Below, piece after piece: positions 1-5,957 of a DNA stretch of 8,776 bases. This DNA is from Lentisphaerota bacterium. Its GTDB lineage: Bacteria > Verrucomicrobiota > Kiritimatiellia > RFP12 > UBA1067. A model generated the notes under the pieces. It was not told the origin of the DNA. It worked only from the letters and a program-made list of their open reading frames with translations, and ran no database searches. The number at the start of each line of letters is the position of its first letter. Position 1 is the stretch's first letter. A program made the translations under genes and the position numbers. The stretch spans positions 1-8,776 of the forward strand of contig SUVZ01000139.1 of assembly GCA_015061765.1 (NCBI GenBank), in the 5' to 3' direction.

Positions 1-690
1 CCCGGCAGATACCGTGGGCTTGGCGGAATCGAGACTGGTGCGGTCGCGGCGCAGGAGGGATTGGACGGTCTCTGGCGTTTCGCCTGGAGCCACGGAATCA
101 AGGGTGTGTACGGGCCGAAGGCCATGACATATTTTGACATGAGCGGCGATCCTCTCTCTCTTGCCGGCGAACGCGCCTCGCTCTGCCTTTTTCTTCGGGA
201 GGATCTCAAAACCGGCGACAGATCAGCTATCGTGACCGACCGCAAAACCGGCGGTCTGCGCATCGTGACGGACCGTACGTGCGGCGGTTTTGAGGAGAGT
301 GGAATCGTCGACGCGGGCGTCCTCAGGGCCAAGCTCGACGGATATGCGACGGTCTGGGCAAGTACATTGGACGGGAAACCGTTCCCGGAATCGCGTCGCA
401 TGCTGTTCTGCCATCTTACGGACGTGCAGAACACCGAGATTGCCTACGCAGACAGTTCATGCAAGGAGTTGCTCCGCTGGGGGCGTCTGCCGCACCTCAT
501 GCGCAAGGGCAGGGCCGAGGTTCTGCTTTCCCTCGGCGTGGGGAACTGGAAGGTTTACGCCTTGGACTGCAGTGGCGCCCGACGAGGAGAGATTCCGAGT
601 CATTTCGCGGGCGGAATGCTTGGATTCGTTGCTGACGTTTCGCGCGATGCGTCCAACGCCACCATGCTGTATGAGATAGCCGCGGAATGA
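1..690 (+). CDS. C-terminal part of a large glycoside-hydrolase-like protein (5' end outside window)
   Basis: The reading frame is open from base 1 to the TGA at 688-690, so the visible 229 residues are the C-terminal end of a longer protein. The TTG at 61 is just an internal leucine. The segment contains DPLSLAGERASLCLFLRED, then a short strand-rich stretch with TDRTCGGF. This pattern resembles the region after the catalytic barrel in large (beta-galactosidase/GH5-like) hydrolases of Verrucomicrobiota and Lentisphaerota, where a stretch about active-state 'ERA..LFLR' residues is followed by beta-sandwich domains. That resemblance is recalled, not searched. The rest reads as alternating beta strands (WKVYALDCSGARRGEI), consistent with a C-terminal sandwich domain. 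No catalytic acids can be assigned because the catalytic part is missing. It could also be a non-catalytic carbohydrate-binding protein. Confidence 0.6.
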   Translation, partial: PGRYRGLGGIETGAVAAQEGLDGLWRFAWSHGIKGVYGPKAMTYFDMSGDPLSLAGERASLCLFLREDLKTGDRSAIVTDRKTGGLRIVTDRTCGGFEESGIVDAGVLRAKLDGYATVWASTLDGKPFPESRRMLFCHLTDVQNTEIAYADSSCKELLRWGRLPHLMRKGRAEVLLSLGVGNWKVYALDCSGARRGEIPSHFAGGMLGFVADVSRDASNATMLYEIAAE

Positions 691-703
691 AAGATTGCCG
701 GAA

Positions 704-742
704 GCACCGTCTGCGGCCTCTTTTGAGCGGTGCCAAGGCCGC
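704..742 (+). repeat. Two interleaved inverted repeats behind the hydrolase gene
   Basis: GCACCG (704-709) is the exact reverse complement of CGGTGC (728-733). GCGGCCT (713-719) is the exact reverse complement of AGGCCGC (736-742). The arms alternate (A, B, A', B'), so the two stems are either mutually exclusive hairpins or a pseudoknot. The feature begins 13 bases after the hydrolase stop codon. No T-run follows position 742, so it is not a standard intrinsic terminator. It could still act as a 3'-end stabiliser or a weak terminator. Confidence 0.4.
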
Positions 743-789
743 GAACGGGGAGCTGATCCTACAAATGTGATGTGCGGTTTGGTGCGGTG

Positions 790-818
790 TTGATTCGCTT
801 CTTGATAAAGTGTATAAT
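790..818 (+). promoter_or_regulatory. Sigma70-type promoter for exbB-exbD
   Basis: TTGATT (790-795) matches the -35 consensus at its first four positions. A 17-base spacer separates it from a perfect -10 hexamer TATAAT (813-818). Transcription would start near 825, giving a leader of about 30 bases before the ATG at 855. The leader is A/T-rich near the gene and shows no Shine-Dalgarno sequence. Confidence 0.75.
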
Positions 819-854
819 TGGCGGCAGTTCGTAAATTAAAAACAACCTCTCACT

Positions 855-1340
855 ATGAATGCAGTAACTTTTCGTCAAGCATGGGAATATGGCGGCTTCC
901 TGATGTGGGTGCTCGCCGCTTTGTCTGTCGTCGCTTTTGCGGTGTGCGTGTATGTGTCGTTTGCCCATCGGCGAGGTGCGCTTCCTGGGTTGCTTGAGGA
1001 CATCCGCAGGGCGAAAGATCCTGAGGCGGCTGGCGGTCGAGTTGCGGATGCCATGTACGCTTCGGTGGAGTGGCTTGCGGATATCGCCGCCATTGCGCCG
1101 CTTGTCGGTCTTCTGGGTACGGTTCTCGGCATGTTTTCCGCGTTTGGCGGAATCGCATCCGATGTTGCGGCGAATGCAAAGCCTGTGGTGCTGGCCCAGG
1201 GTGTTTCGCAGGCGATCGTAACCACAATATTTGGACTGACGGTGGCCATTCCGTCTCTTGCGGCATATGCATTTTTCCGTCGCCGCGCCGCAAAGCGAAT
1301 CGCGGAGCTTGAGGAGATTGCAGATGAAGTTCTTAGGTAG
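855..1340 (+). CDS. exbB: MotA/TolQ/ExbB proton channel family protein, compact form
   Basis: This inner-membrane subunit pairs with ExbD to form a proton channel that drives TonB-dependent uptake or Tol-Pal-type envelope work. The 161 residues show three membrane segments, at about 13-36, 75-98 and 117-141. The family core is clear: APLVGLLGTVLGMF at 81-94, and GVSQAIVTTIFGLTVAIP at 116-133. T89 and T124 align with the channel-lining threonines T148 and T181 of E. coli ExbB. It is shorter than typical ExbB (about 240 residues), because the cytoplasmic loop between segments 1 and 2 is only about 35-40 residues. The ATG at 855 is the first start after the promoter and places the first membrane helix correctly, but no ribosome binding site is visible. 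The 3' end overlaps exbD by 17 bases. No tonB or tolA gene lies in the window, so the driven partner is unknown and a TolQ-like role is possible. Confidence 0.88.
   Translation: MNAVTFRQAWEYGGFLMWVLAALSVVAFAVCVYVSFAHRRGALPGLLEDIRRAKDPEAAGGRVADAMYASVEWLADIAAIAPLVGLLGTVLGMFSAFGGIASDVAANAKPVVLAQGVSQAIVTTIFGLTVAIPSLAAYAFFRRRAAKRIAELEEIADEVLR
1311..1316 (+). promoter_or_regulatory. Ribosome binding site fixing the exbD start
   Basis: GAGGAG lies 7 bases ahead of the ATG at 1324 and inside the end of exbB. It selects this start over the in-frame ATG at 1258, which would add 22 residues without family similarity and push the membrane helix away from its usual N-terminal position. Confidence 0.75.
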
Positions 1341-1749
1341 GAAACCCCGCGCCAAGGCTCCGGCGCTGGCGTTGACGTCGATGTTGGACGTCATATTTCT
1401 TCTGCTTTGCTTCTTTGTGACAGCGAGCGTGTTTTCTCAATGGGAGAGCGAGGTGACGATATCACTCCCGTCTGCGTCATCATCTGAGACTCTCGGAAGA
1501 TTGCCGGGCGAGGTGATTCTCAATGTTTCAAAGGATGGTTCCGTAACGGTGAATGCAAGAAGGCTTGCGCTTGCCGACCTTGAGGACCGTTTGAGGAAAG
1601 TCGCCGAATTCTATCCTGGTCAGCCAGTGGTGATCCGTGCCGACAGGGAAACTGCATATTCGTCGCTCATGTCGGTGATCGACACGTGCCGGAATGCAGG
1701 CGTATGGAACTTCTCCCTGGCGACGGCCCAGGAGGCGAAAGTGGACTGA
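1324..1749 (+). CDS. exbD: ExbD/TolR family biopolymer transport protein
   Basis: This is the partner of the upstream ExbB: a single-pass inner-membrane protein with a periplasmic domain that helps convert proton flow into work at the outer membrane. The 141 residues begin with a basic cytoplasmic tail (KFLGRKPRAKAP). One transmembrane helix follows (about 17-40) carrying the family signature TSMLDVIFLLLCFFV. D22 in this motif is the conserved proton-carrying aspartate, equivalent to D25 of E. coli ExbD. The periplasmic part has the usual alpha/beta pattern, including GQPVVIRADRETAYSSLMSVIDTC, matching the ExbD/TolR fold. Length is normal for the family. Translation starts inside exbB, behind a strong GAGGAG site, so the two subunits are probably made in coupled amounts. 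Confidence 0.88.
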   Translation: MKFLGRKPRAKAPALALTSMLDVIFLLLCFFVTASVFSQWESEVTISLPSASSSETLGRLPGEVILNVSKDGSVTVNARRLALADLEDRLRKVAEFYPGQPVVIRADRETAYSSLMSVIDTCRNAGVWNFSLATAQEAKVD

Positions 1750-1812
1750 TCGCAGATTGATATCCGAGAAGGTCCGTTTTTAAATCGCCGTCAATGCTTT
1801 TGGCCTTTGTGG

Positions 1813-1841
1813 ATGACCTCATCAATGCAATTTGATATAAT
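1813..1841 (+). promoter_or_regulatory. Sigma70-type promoter for the oxidoreductase-DUF1080-ahbC operon
   Basis: A perfect -10 hexamer TATAAT lies at 1836-1841. With a 17-base spacer the -35 position holds ATGACC (1813-1818), which matches TTGACA at positions 2-5. A small inverted repeat, ATCAA (1821-1825) and TTGAT (1832-1836), sits between the two boxes and touches the -10, so it could be an operator. Transcription would start near 1848, about 29 bases before the ATG at 1877. AAGGAA at 1861-1866 is a plausible ribosome binding site. Confidence 0.65.
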
Positions 1842-1876
1842 CTGAAACATTTAAACAGGAAAGGAATCATTAATTC

Positions 1877-3199
1877 ATGATCAACAGAAGAGATTTTCTC
1901 GGGCGTGTCGGAGCGTTCGGTGCTTTCTCCATCGTTCCCGCGAGCGTCCTGCATGGTGCCACCGCGCCGTCGAACCAGCTTACGCGTGCATTGATCGGGT
2001 TCGGTTCGATCGCGCATTCGGGGAACCATCTCGCAAACAAGGCATCCCGCCTCATCGGCCTTTGCGATCCGTATGTCTCCCGTGTACGGGCCGGTCTTGC
2101 CCATGCCGAAAAGAATGGCTTCGGCAAGATCAAGGCTTACGGCAACTTCATGGAGCTGCTCGCCGACAAGGATGTCGACATCGTCCACATCTGCACGCCT
2201 CCGCACTGGCATGGCTGCATGAGCGTCATGGCCGCCAAGGCCGACAAGGACATCTGGTGCGAAAAGCCGATGACGCGCACGGTCGGCGAAGGCAAGCGCG
2301 TGATGGAGGTCGTGAAGGAGCGCAAGCGCATGTTCCGCCTCAACACGTGGTTCCGTTTCCAGGGCAAGTTCTACGGGTTCGGCACCACGGTCGAGCCGAT
2401 CCGCCAGGTCGTCGAGAACGGCCTCCTCGGAAAGGGTCCGTTAAAGTGTACGTTCGGCGCAGGCCAGGGCTTCTCCTGGAAGTTCGGCTGGTCCGGTCGC
2501 GTGAATTCGTCGGTCGAGCCTGTGCCGAAAGGGTTCGACTGGGATATGTGGCTCGGTCCGGCGCCGTGGAAGCCGTACACCGCCCATCGTGCGGGTACTT
2601 CGTTTCGCGGATACTGGGACTACGATTCCGGCGGTCTCGGCGACATGGCCCAGCACTATCTCGATCCGCTCCAGTACCTGCTGTGCAAGGATGAGACGAG
2701 CCCTGTCAAGGTCGACTACGTCGGACCGAAGCAGCATCCGGAGGCGGTGGGCCGCTTCGACCGCATCACGCTCACGTACGACGACGGAACTGAGGTCGTA
2801 CTCGACGGCGACGAATCCCTCAAGGATGAGCCGCTTCTCCGGGGTTCCAACGGGCTTTGCGTCTACAAGAAGGGCGAGGGAAGCACAACGCTCCGCATCA
2901 AGGACGCCAACGGCTGGTGGCCCGACGAGAAGGTCGTGAAGACGCTTGCCGAACTTCCGAAGCCGGCGCCGCAGCAGACCGATTTCATCGACAGCTGCAA
3001 GACGCGAAAGATATTTGCGCTCAACGAGTCCAACGGCTTCCGCTCATGCACGATGTTCAATCTGGGAATCGCAGCCGAGCGTCTCGGCCGCGGTTTCGAG
3101 TTCGACCCCGTCACGCTGCATGCGGTGGACGATCCGGCTGCCGACAGGTTCCTCTACCAGTCCATGCGCGAGCCCTGGAAAACCGAAATGTGGGGCTGA
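1877..3199 (+). CDS. Tat-exported Gfo/Idh/MocA family oxidoreductase
   Basis: This is an NAD(P)-dependent sugar oxidoreductase of the Gfo/Idh/MocA family, 440 residues. The N-terminus carries a twin-arginine export signal (NRRDFLG at 3-9, then a hydrophobic stretch ending near HGA, 26-28), so the folded, cofactor-loaded enzyme probably acts in the periplasm or on the envelope. The Rossmann part starts at 38-49 (ALIGFGSIAHSG). It continues with the family's TPPHWH at 107-112 and the catalytic EKP at 129-131 (K130). The C-terminal substrate domain has WDYDSGGLGDMAQHYLD ending at D263, with D256 and H260 as likely active-site residues. Exported members often oxidise or reduce C3 of glycosides in concert with DUF1080 proteins, as encoded just downstream here (35-base gap). 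The exact sugar and direction cannot be read from the sequence. Glucose-fructose-oxidoreductase-like or alpha-N-acetylgalactosaminidase-like activities are alternatives within the superfamily. Confidence 0.9.
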   Translation: MINRRDFLGRVGAFGAFSIVPASVLHGATAPSNQLTRALIGFGSIAHSGNHLANKASRLIGLCDPYVSRVRAGLAHAEKNGFGKIKAYGNFMELLADKDVDIVHICTPPHWHGCMSVMAAKADKDIWCEKPMTRTVGEGKRVMEVVKERKRMFRLNTWFRFQGKFYGFGTTVEPIRQVVENGLLGKGPLKCTFGAGQGFSWKFGWSGRVNSSVEPVPKGFDWDMWLGPAPWKPYTAHRAGTSFRGYWDYDSGGLGDMAQHYLDPLQYLLCKDETSPVKVDYVGPKQHPEAVGRFDRITLTYDDGTEVVLDGDESLKDEPLLRGSNGLCVYKKGEGSTTLRIKDANGWWPDEKVVKTLAELPKPAPQQTDFIDSCKTRKIFALNESNGFRSCTMFNLGIAAERLGRGFEFDPVTLHAVDDPAADRFLYQSMREPWKTEMWG

Positions 3200-3221
3200 C
3201 AGGGCGGTTTGCACAACATAC

Positions 3222-3226
3222 AGGAG
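3222..3226 (+). promoter_or_regulatory. Ribosome binding site of the DUF1080 gene
   Basis: AGGAG lies 8 bases before the ATG at 3235, in the 35-base gap behind the oxidoreductase. It is a good Shine-Dalgarno match. No promoter or terminator is seen in this gap, which supports one operon. Confidence 0.7.
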
Positions 3227-3234
3227 ATTAGGAA

Positions 3235-4779
3235 ATGAAGAAACTCGTTTTTTCCGCAATGATCGGAGCGATGGCATTCGCCGCCGTCGCAGCCGGAAAG
3301 ACCTCAAAGGATCCCAATGCGTTCGCCAGCTACGGGGCCGGAATGGCTTCCGACAAGCAGTATCCAATGGCTGTCGAATGGCACAATACGAATCGTGTCG
3401 CCCTCGACGCGAAAGCCTCGGATGATGCTGTCGCCGCGTTCGCGGAGGATGCCGATGCCGCAAAGGCGCTTCTCGCAAAGGTGAAGGGTGCATATGCCAC
3501 CGATCCCATGGTCGCCGTCCAGGTGGCCGCCGTCAGCCAGTACGTGATGACGGCTGAACCGTCCTGGTGGGAGTTCTGGACCTGGTTCAGCGATTCCCCG
3601 CGGGAGGTCTGGACCAAGGCGCTTCTCGACACCGCGGCGGCGGCAGATGACGCCTATGTCGCCGAGTTCTGCATTGACCAGCTTCGCTGGTGCGCATATC
3701 CCGAACAGGCGGCAGATGTCTGCGCCATCGGCAGGAAGGCCAAGTGCAAGGCGCTTAAGCAGATGGTCCGCATGGCTGTCTCGGAAATCAACCCTGAGTT
3801 CGCCGCCGAGAACTGCGCCAAGTGCTGCAAGGGCGGCTGCCCGTACGGCAGCTGGGCGCTGACGCTTCCCTTTGACCGCATGAATGCCGGCCACCTCATC
3901 CTCTCCAAGGGAGCAGACGGCAAGCCCGCCGCCAGGCTTCTCTGGCGCTGGGGCAGCCCGAAAGATCTTCCTGCGGCTGATGTGCAGGTCGAGAAGAATG
4001 GCTTCACCCTTACGTTCGGAAACATGAAGCCGAAAGACCTTCCCCAGGACAAGGGCGCATGGCGTCGTGACCGGGTCATCGCCAAGATCACCGGCGACTG
4101 GGCGGTGTGCACGTACCAGAAGGTTGACGGCAACGGAAAGCCTGTCGGCGAGATTCAGGTGTTCTCGGCCAGGCGCAATCCCAAGATCGGCCCCGCTCCC
4201 GACATCACGAAGGCGGTGCGCGGCGAGCCGGTCGATCTGCTTGCGGGCACGATGGCCGATTTCGAGCTGATGGAGGCCGACAGGGAGAACGGCTGGTCTC
4301 TCAAGGACGGTGTTCTCTCCAACCGCATACTGCGCGACGCGAACGGCAAATCGCTTCACAGGAACGGCAATCTCCGCACCAAGCGCGCCGACTTCTTCGA
4401 CTTCAACCTCAAGTACAACGTGCGGGTCCTGCCGGGATGCAACTCCGGTGTCTATCTGCGCGGCATCTACGAGATACAGGTGATGGACAGCTACGGCAAG
4501 CCTGTCGACTGCCACAACATGGCCGCATACTATGGTCGCGTAACACCCAAGGTCGCCGCCGAAAAGAAGGCCGGTGAATGGCAGACGGTTGACGTGACGC
4601 TCTACAGGCGCCACCTCACGGTCGTGCTCAACGGAATCAAGATCATAGATAACGTTCCGGTGGTCGGCATCACCGGTGGCGCCATGACGGCTGACGAATT
4701 CGTGAATGGTCCGATCTACATCCAGGGCGACCATTCTGACGCCGACTTCCGCAACATGGTGCTTACGCCGCTGAATTGA
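3235..4779 (+). CDS. Secreted DUF1080 / 3-keto-disaccharide hydrolase domain protein with Cys-rich N-terminal half
   Basis: This 514-residue protein has a Sec signal peptide (MKKLVFSAMIGAMAFAAVAA, cleavage near 20-21). Residues about 25-190 are helical and alanine-rich, with a Trp-rich patch (PSWWEFWTWF) and HEAT-like character. Eight cysteines fall between 146 and 202 (C146, C153, C163, C171, C194, C197, C198, C202). A middle beta-rich domain (about 205-325) contains the ARLLWRWGSP stretch often seen next to DUF1080. The C-terminal DUF1080 domain (about 331-514) is a concanavalin-like sandwich, with GCNSGVYLRGIYEIQVMDSYG-like residues at 401-421 and the IYIQGDHSDADFRNM ending. DUF1080 proteins are known to cleave 3-keto-glycosides by elimination, after C3 oxidation by a Gfo/Idh/MocA enzyme such as the upstream neighbour. 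The role of the N-terminal half is unknown. The stop codon overlaps the start of ahbC. Confidence 0.85.
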   Translation: MKKLVFSAMIGAMAFAAVAAGKTSKDPNAFASYGAGMASDKQYPMAVEWHNTNRVALDAKASDDAVAAFAEDADAAKALLAKVKGAYATDPMVAVQVAAVSQYVMTAEPSWWEFWTWFSDSPREVWTKALLDTAAAADDAYVAEFCIDQLRWCAYPEQAADVCAIGRKAKCKALKQMVRMAVSEINPEFAAENCAKCCKGGCPYGSWALTLPFDRMNAGHLILSKGADGKPAARLLWRWGSPKDLPAADVQVEKNGFTLTFGNMKPKDLPQDKGAWRRDRVIAKITGDWAVCTYQKVDGNGKPVGEIQVFSARRNPKIGPAPDITKAVRGEPVDLLAGTMADFELMEADRENGWSLKDGVLSNRILRDANGKSLHRNGNLRTKRADFFDFNLKYNVRVLPGCNSGVYLRGIYEIQVMDSYGKPVDCHNMAAYYGRVTPKVAAEKKAGEWQTVDVTLYRRHLTVVLNGIKIIDNVPVVGITGGAMTADEFVNGPIYIQGDHSDADFRNMVLTPLN

Positions 4780-5891
4780 CAAGCGTAAGCAAATTCCTCT
4801 TCGGCCGCGAAGAGCCGAACGACCGGTTGCGCTATGCGGAGCACGTCCACGGGAAACCTGTGGTGGTGTGGAACGTGACTCCCGCGTGCAATCTCGCCTG
4901 TGCCCACTGCTATGCATCGGCATCCTCCGGACAGAACCGTAGGGATGCCGTGCTTGACGGAGCGCAGGCGAGATCTGTCATCGACGACCTTGCCGCATGG
5001 AAGGTGCCGGTGCTGCTGTTCTCCGGCGGCGAGCCTTTCTGCCGCCCTGACATCAGGGAACTTGCCGAGTATTCAAAATCCAAAGGTCTCAGGGTTACGT
5101 TCTCCACCAACGGCACACTCATAGACGACGATACGGCTGATTGGCTTGCGGAGTTGGGGACCGGATATGTAGGGATCTCCATTGACGGCACGGAGGAGGT
5201 CCATGACGAGTTCCGCCGCCACAAGGGCGCCTACGCCGCAAGTCTCGCCGCGATCCGCCGTCTCGTCTCCCGCAATGTGAAGGTGGGGCTGCGCGTCACG
5301 ATGACGAGGTTCAACGTTTCCGCAATTCCGGACATTTTTGCATTGATGCGGGAAGAGAAGGTTCCGCGCATCTGTCTGTATCATCTCGTATATGCCGGAA
5401 GGGGCGGCGAAATGGCGGCCGATGATCTGTCTGCCGGGGAGCGCAAGGCCGCCCTTGATGTGATTGTGGAAGAGACAGAACGCTCTTTTGCCCTTGGGTC
5501 GCCGGTAGAGGTCCTGACCGTGGACAATCATTGCGATGGACCTTATCTTTACATGAAGCGTCCCTCGGAGCGTGTGATGAATCTTCTGCGTCTCAACGGC
5601 GGCAATTCCAGCGGGGAGGGGATCGCGTGCATATCATGGGATGGAACAGTCTATCCAGATCAGTTCTGGCGGAACCATCCGGTAGGGAATGTCAAGGACC
5701 GTCCATTCTCTGAAATATGGGGAAGCCCCGAGCCAGGCTCGTTGCTAGACCTGATGCGCAGGAAGAAGGAATTTGTGAAGGGCCGTTGCCGCGCATGCCG
5801 CTGGTTGGATGTCTGCGGAGGCAATTTCCGCGCCCGGGGAGAGGCCGTCACCGGCGACATCTGGGGTGAAGACCCCAGCTGCTATATTTGA
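4776..5891 (+). CDS. ahbC: AhbC-type radical SAM/SPASM enzyme (12,18-didecarboxysiroheme deacetylase family)
   Basis: In the alternative (siroheme-dependent) heme pathway, AhbC removes two acetate side chains from 12,18-didecarboxysiroheme to give Fe-coproporphyrin III. The 371 residues hold the radical SAM motif CNLACAHC (C38, C42, C45, binding the SAM-coordinating 4Fe-4S cluster) and FSGGEP. They also hold the AhbC-like stretches VEVLTVDNHCDGPYLY and GIACISWDGTVYPDQFWRN. A C-terminal SPASM-like cysteine set (C285, C338, C341, C347, C369) can bind further clusters. The start is TTG at 4776, overlapping the preceding TGA stop in the string TTGA. It is chosen because the residues right after it (SKFLFG, EPNDRLRY) match the N-terminus expected for AhbC. 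No Shine-Dalgarno site is visible, so translation is probably coupled to the DUF1080 gene. The protein ends at CYI, slightly short of relatives. NirJ (heme d1) and other peptide-modifying SPASM proteins are less likely alternatives. No ahbA, ahbB or ahbD is in the window. Confidence 0.8.
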   Translation: MTSVSKFLFGREEPNDRLRYAEHVHGKPVVVWNVTPACNLACAHCYASASSGQNRRDAVLDGAQARSVIDDLAAWKVPVLLFSGGEPFCRPDIRELAEYSKSKGLRVTFSTNGTLIDDDTADWLAELGTGYVGISIDGTEEVHDEFRRHKGAYAASLAAIRRLVSRNVKVGLRVTMTRFNVSAIPDIFALMREEKVPRICLYHLVYAGRGGEMAADDLSAGERKAALDVIVEETERSFALGSPVEVLTVDNHCDGPYLYMKRPSERVMNLLRLNGGNSSGEGIACISWDGTVYPDQFWRNHPVGNVKDRPFSEIWGSPEPGSLLDLMRRKKEFVKGRCRACRWLDVCGGNFRARGEAVTGDIWGEDPSCYI

Positions 5892-5940
5892 GTCCGGCCC
5901 AGTGCATTGATGCGTAGATGAAGCAAGTAATCTGTCGATG

Positions 5941-5949
5941 TGGTATAAT
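5941..5949 (+). promoter_or_regulatory. Extended -10 promoter of glnN giving a nearly leaderless transcript
   Basis: TGGTATAAT combines the TGn extension with a perfect -10 hexamer (5944-5949). No convincing -35 box exists at the right distance (AAGCAA at 5921-5926), as is usual for extended -10 promoters. The glnN ATG is at 5958, only 8 bases after the hexamer, so transcription should start within a base or two of the start codon. Confidence 0.65.
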
Positions 5950-5957
5950 TTGCGGCC

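Noticed and set aside
61..63. TTG at 61 as the start of the first gene
   Set aside because: The same frame is open through base 1 with plausible protein sequence, so the gene begins outside the window.
713..742. Intrinsic terminator after the hydrolase gene
   Set aside because: The stem is G/C-rich, but the loop is 16 bases and no T-run follows it, so it does not meet the standard form.
1258..1323. Upstream ATG extension of exbD
   Set aside because: It would add 22 residues unlike ExbD and place translation deep in exbB. The GAGGAG site and family length both point to the ATG at 1324.
759..1394. - strand frame (211 codons) opposite exbB
   Set aside because: It covers the exbB promoter and gene in antisense, with an Arg/Cys/His-rich composition typical of spurious translation.
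3811..3840. Cysteine cluster as a c-type heme site
   Set aside because: The CxxC pairs are not followed by histidine (no CxxCH), so covalent heme attachment is not supported.
3304..4923. Very long open frame on the - strand (539 codons)
   Set aside because: It is antisense to the DUF1080 gene and its protein shows no recognisable domain, only an Arg/His/Val-rich composition. GC-rich codon bias on the + strand suppresses stops in this frame, so it is a shadow.
4776..5891. Radical SAM protein as a RiPP (peptide-modifying) maturase
   Set aside because: No short precursor peptide gene was seen nearby, and the C-terminal half carries AhbC-like stretches (TVDNHCDGPYLY, YPDQFWRN) rather than those of known peptide maturases.
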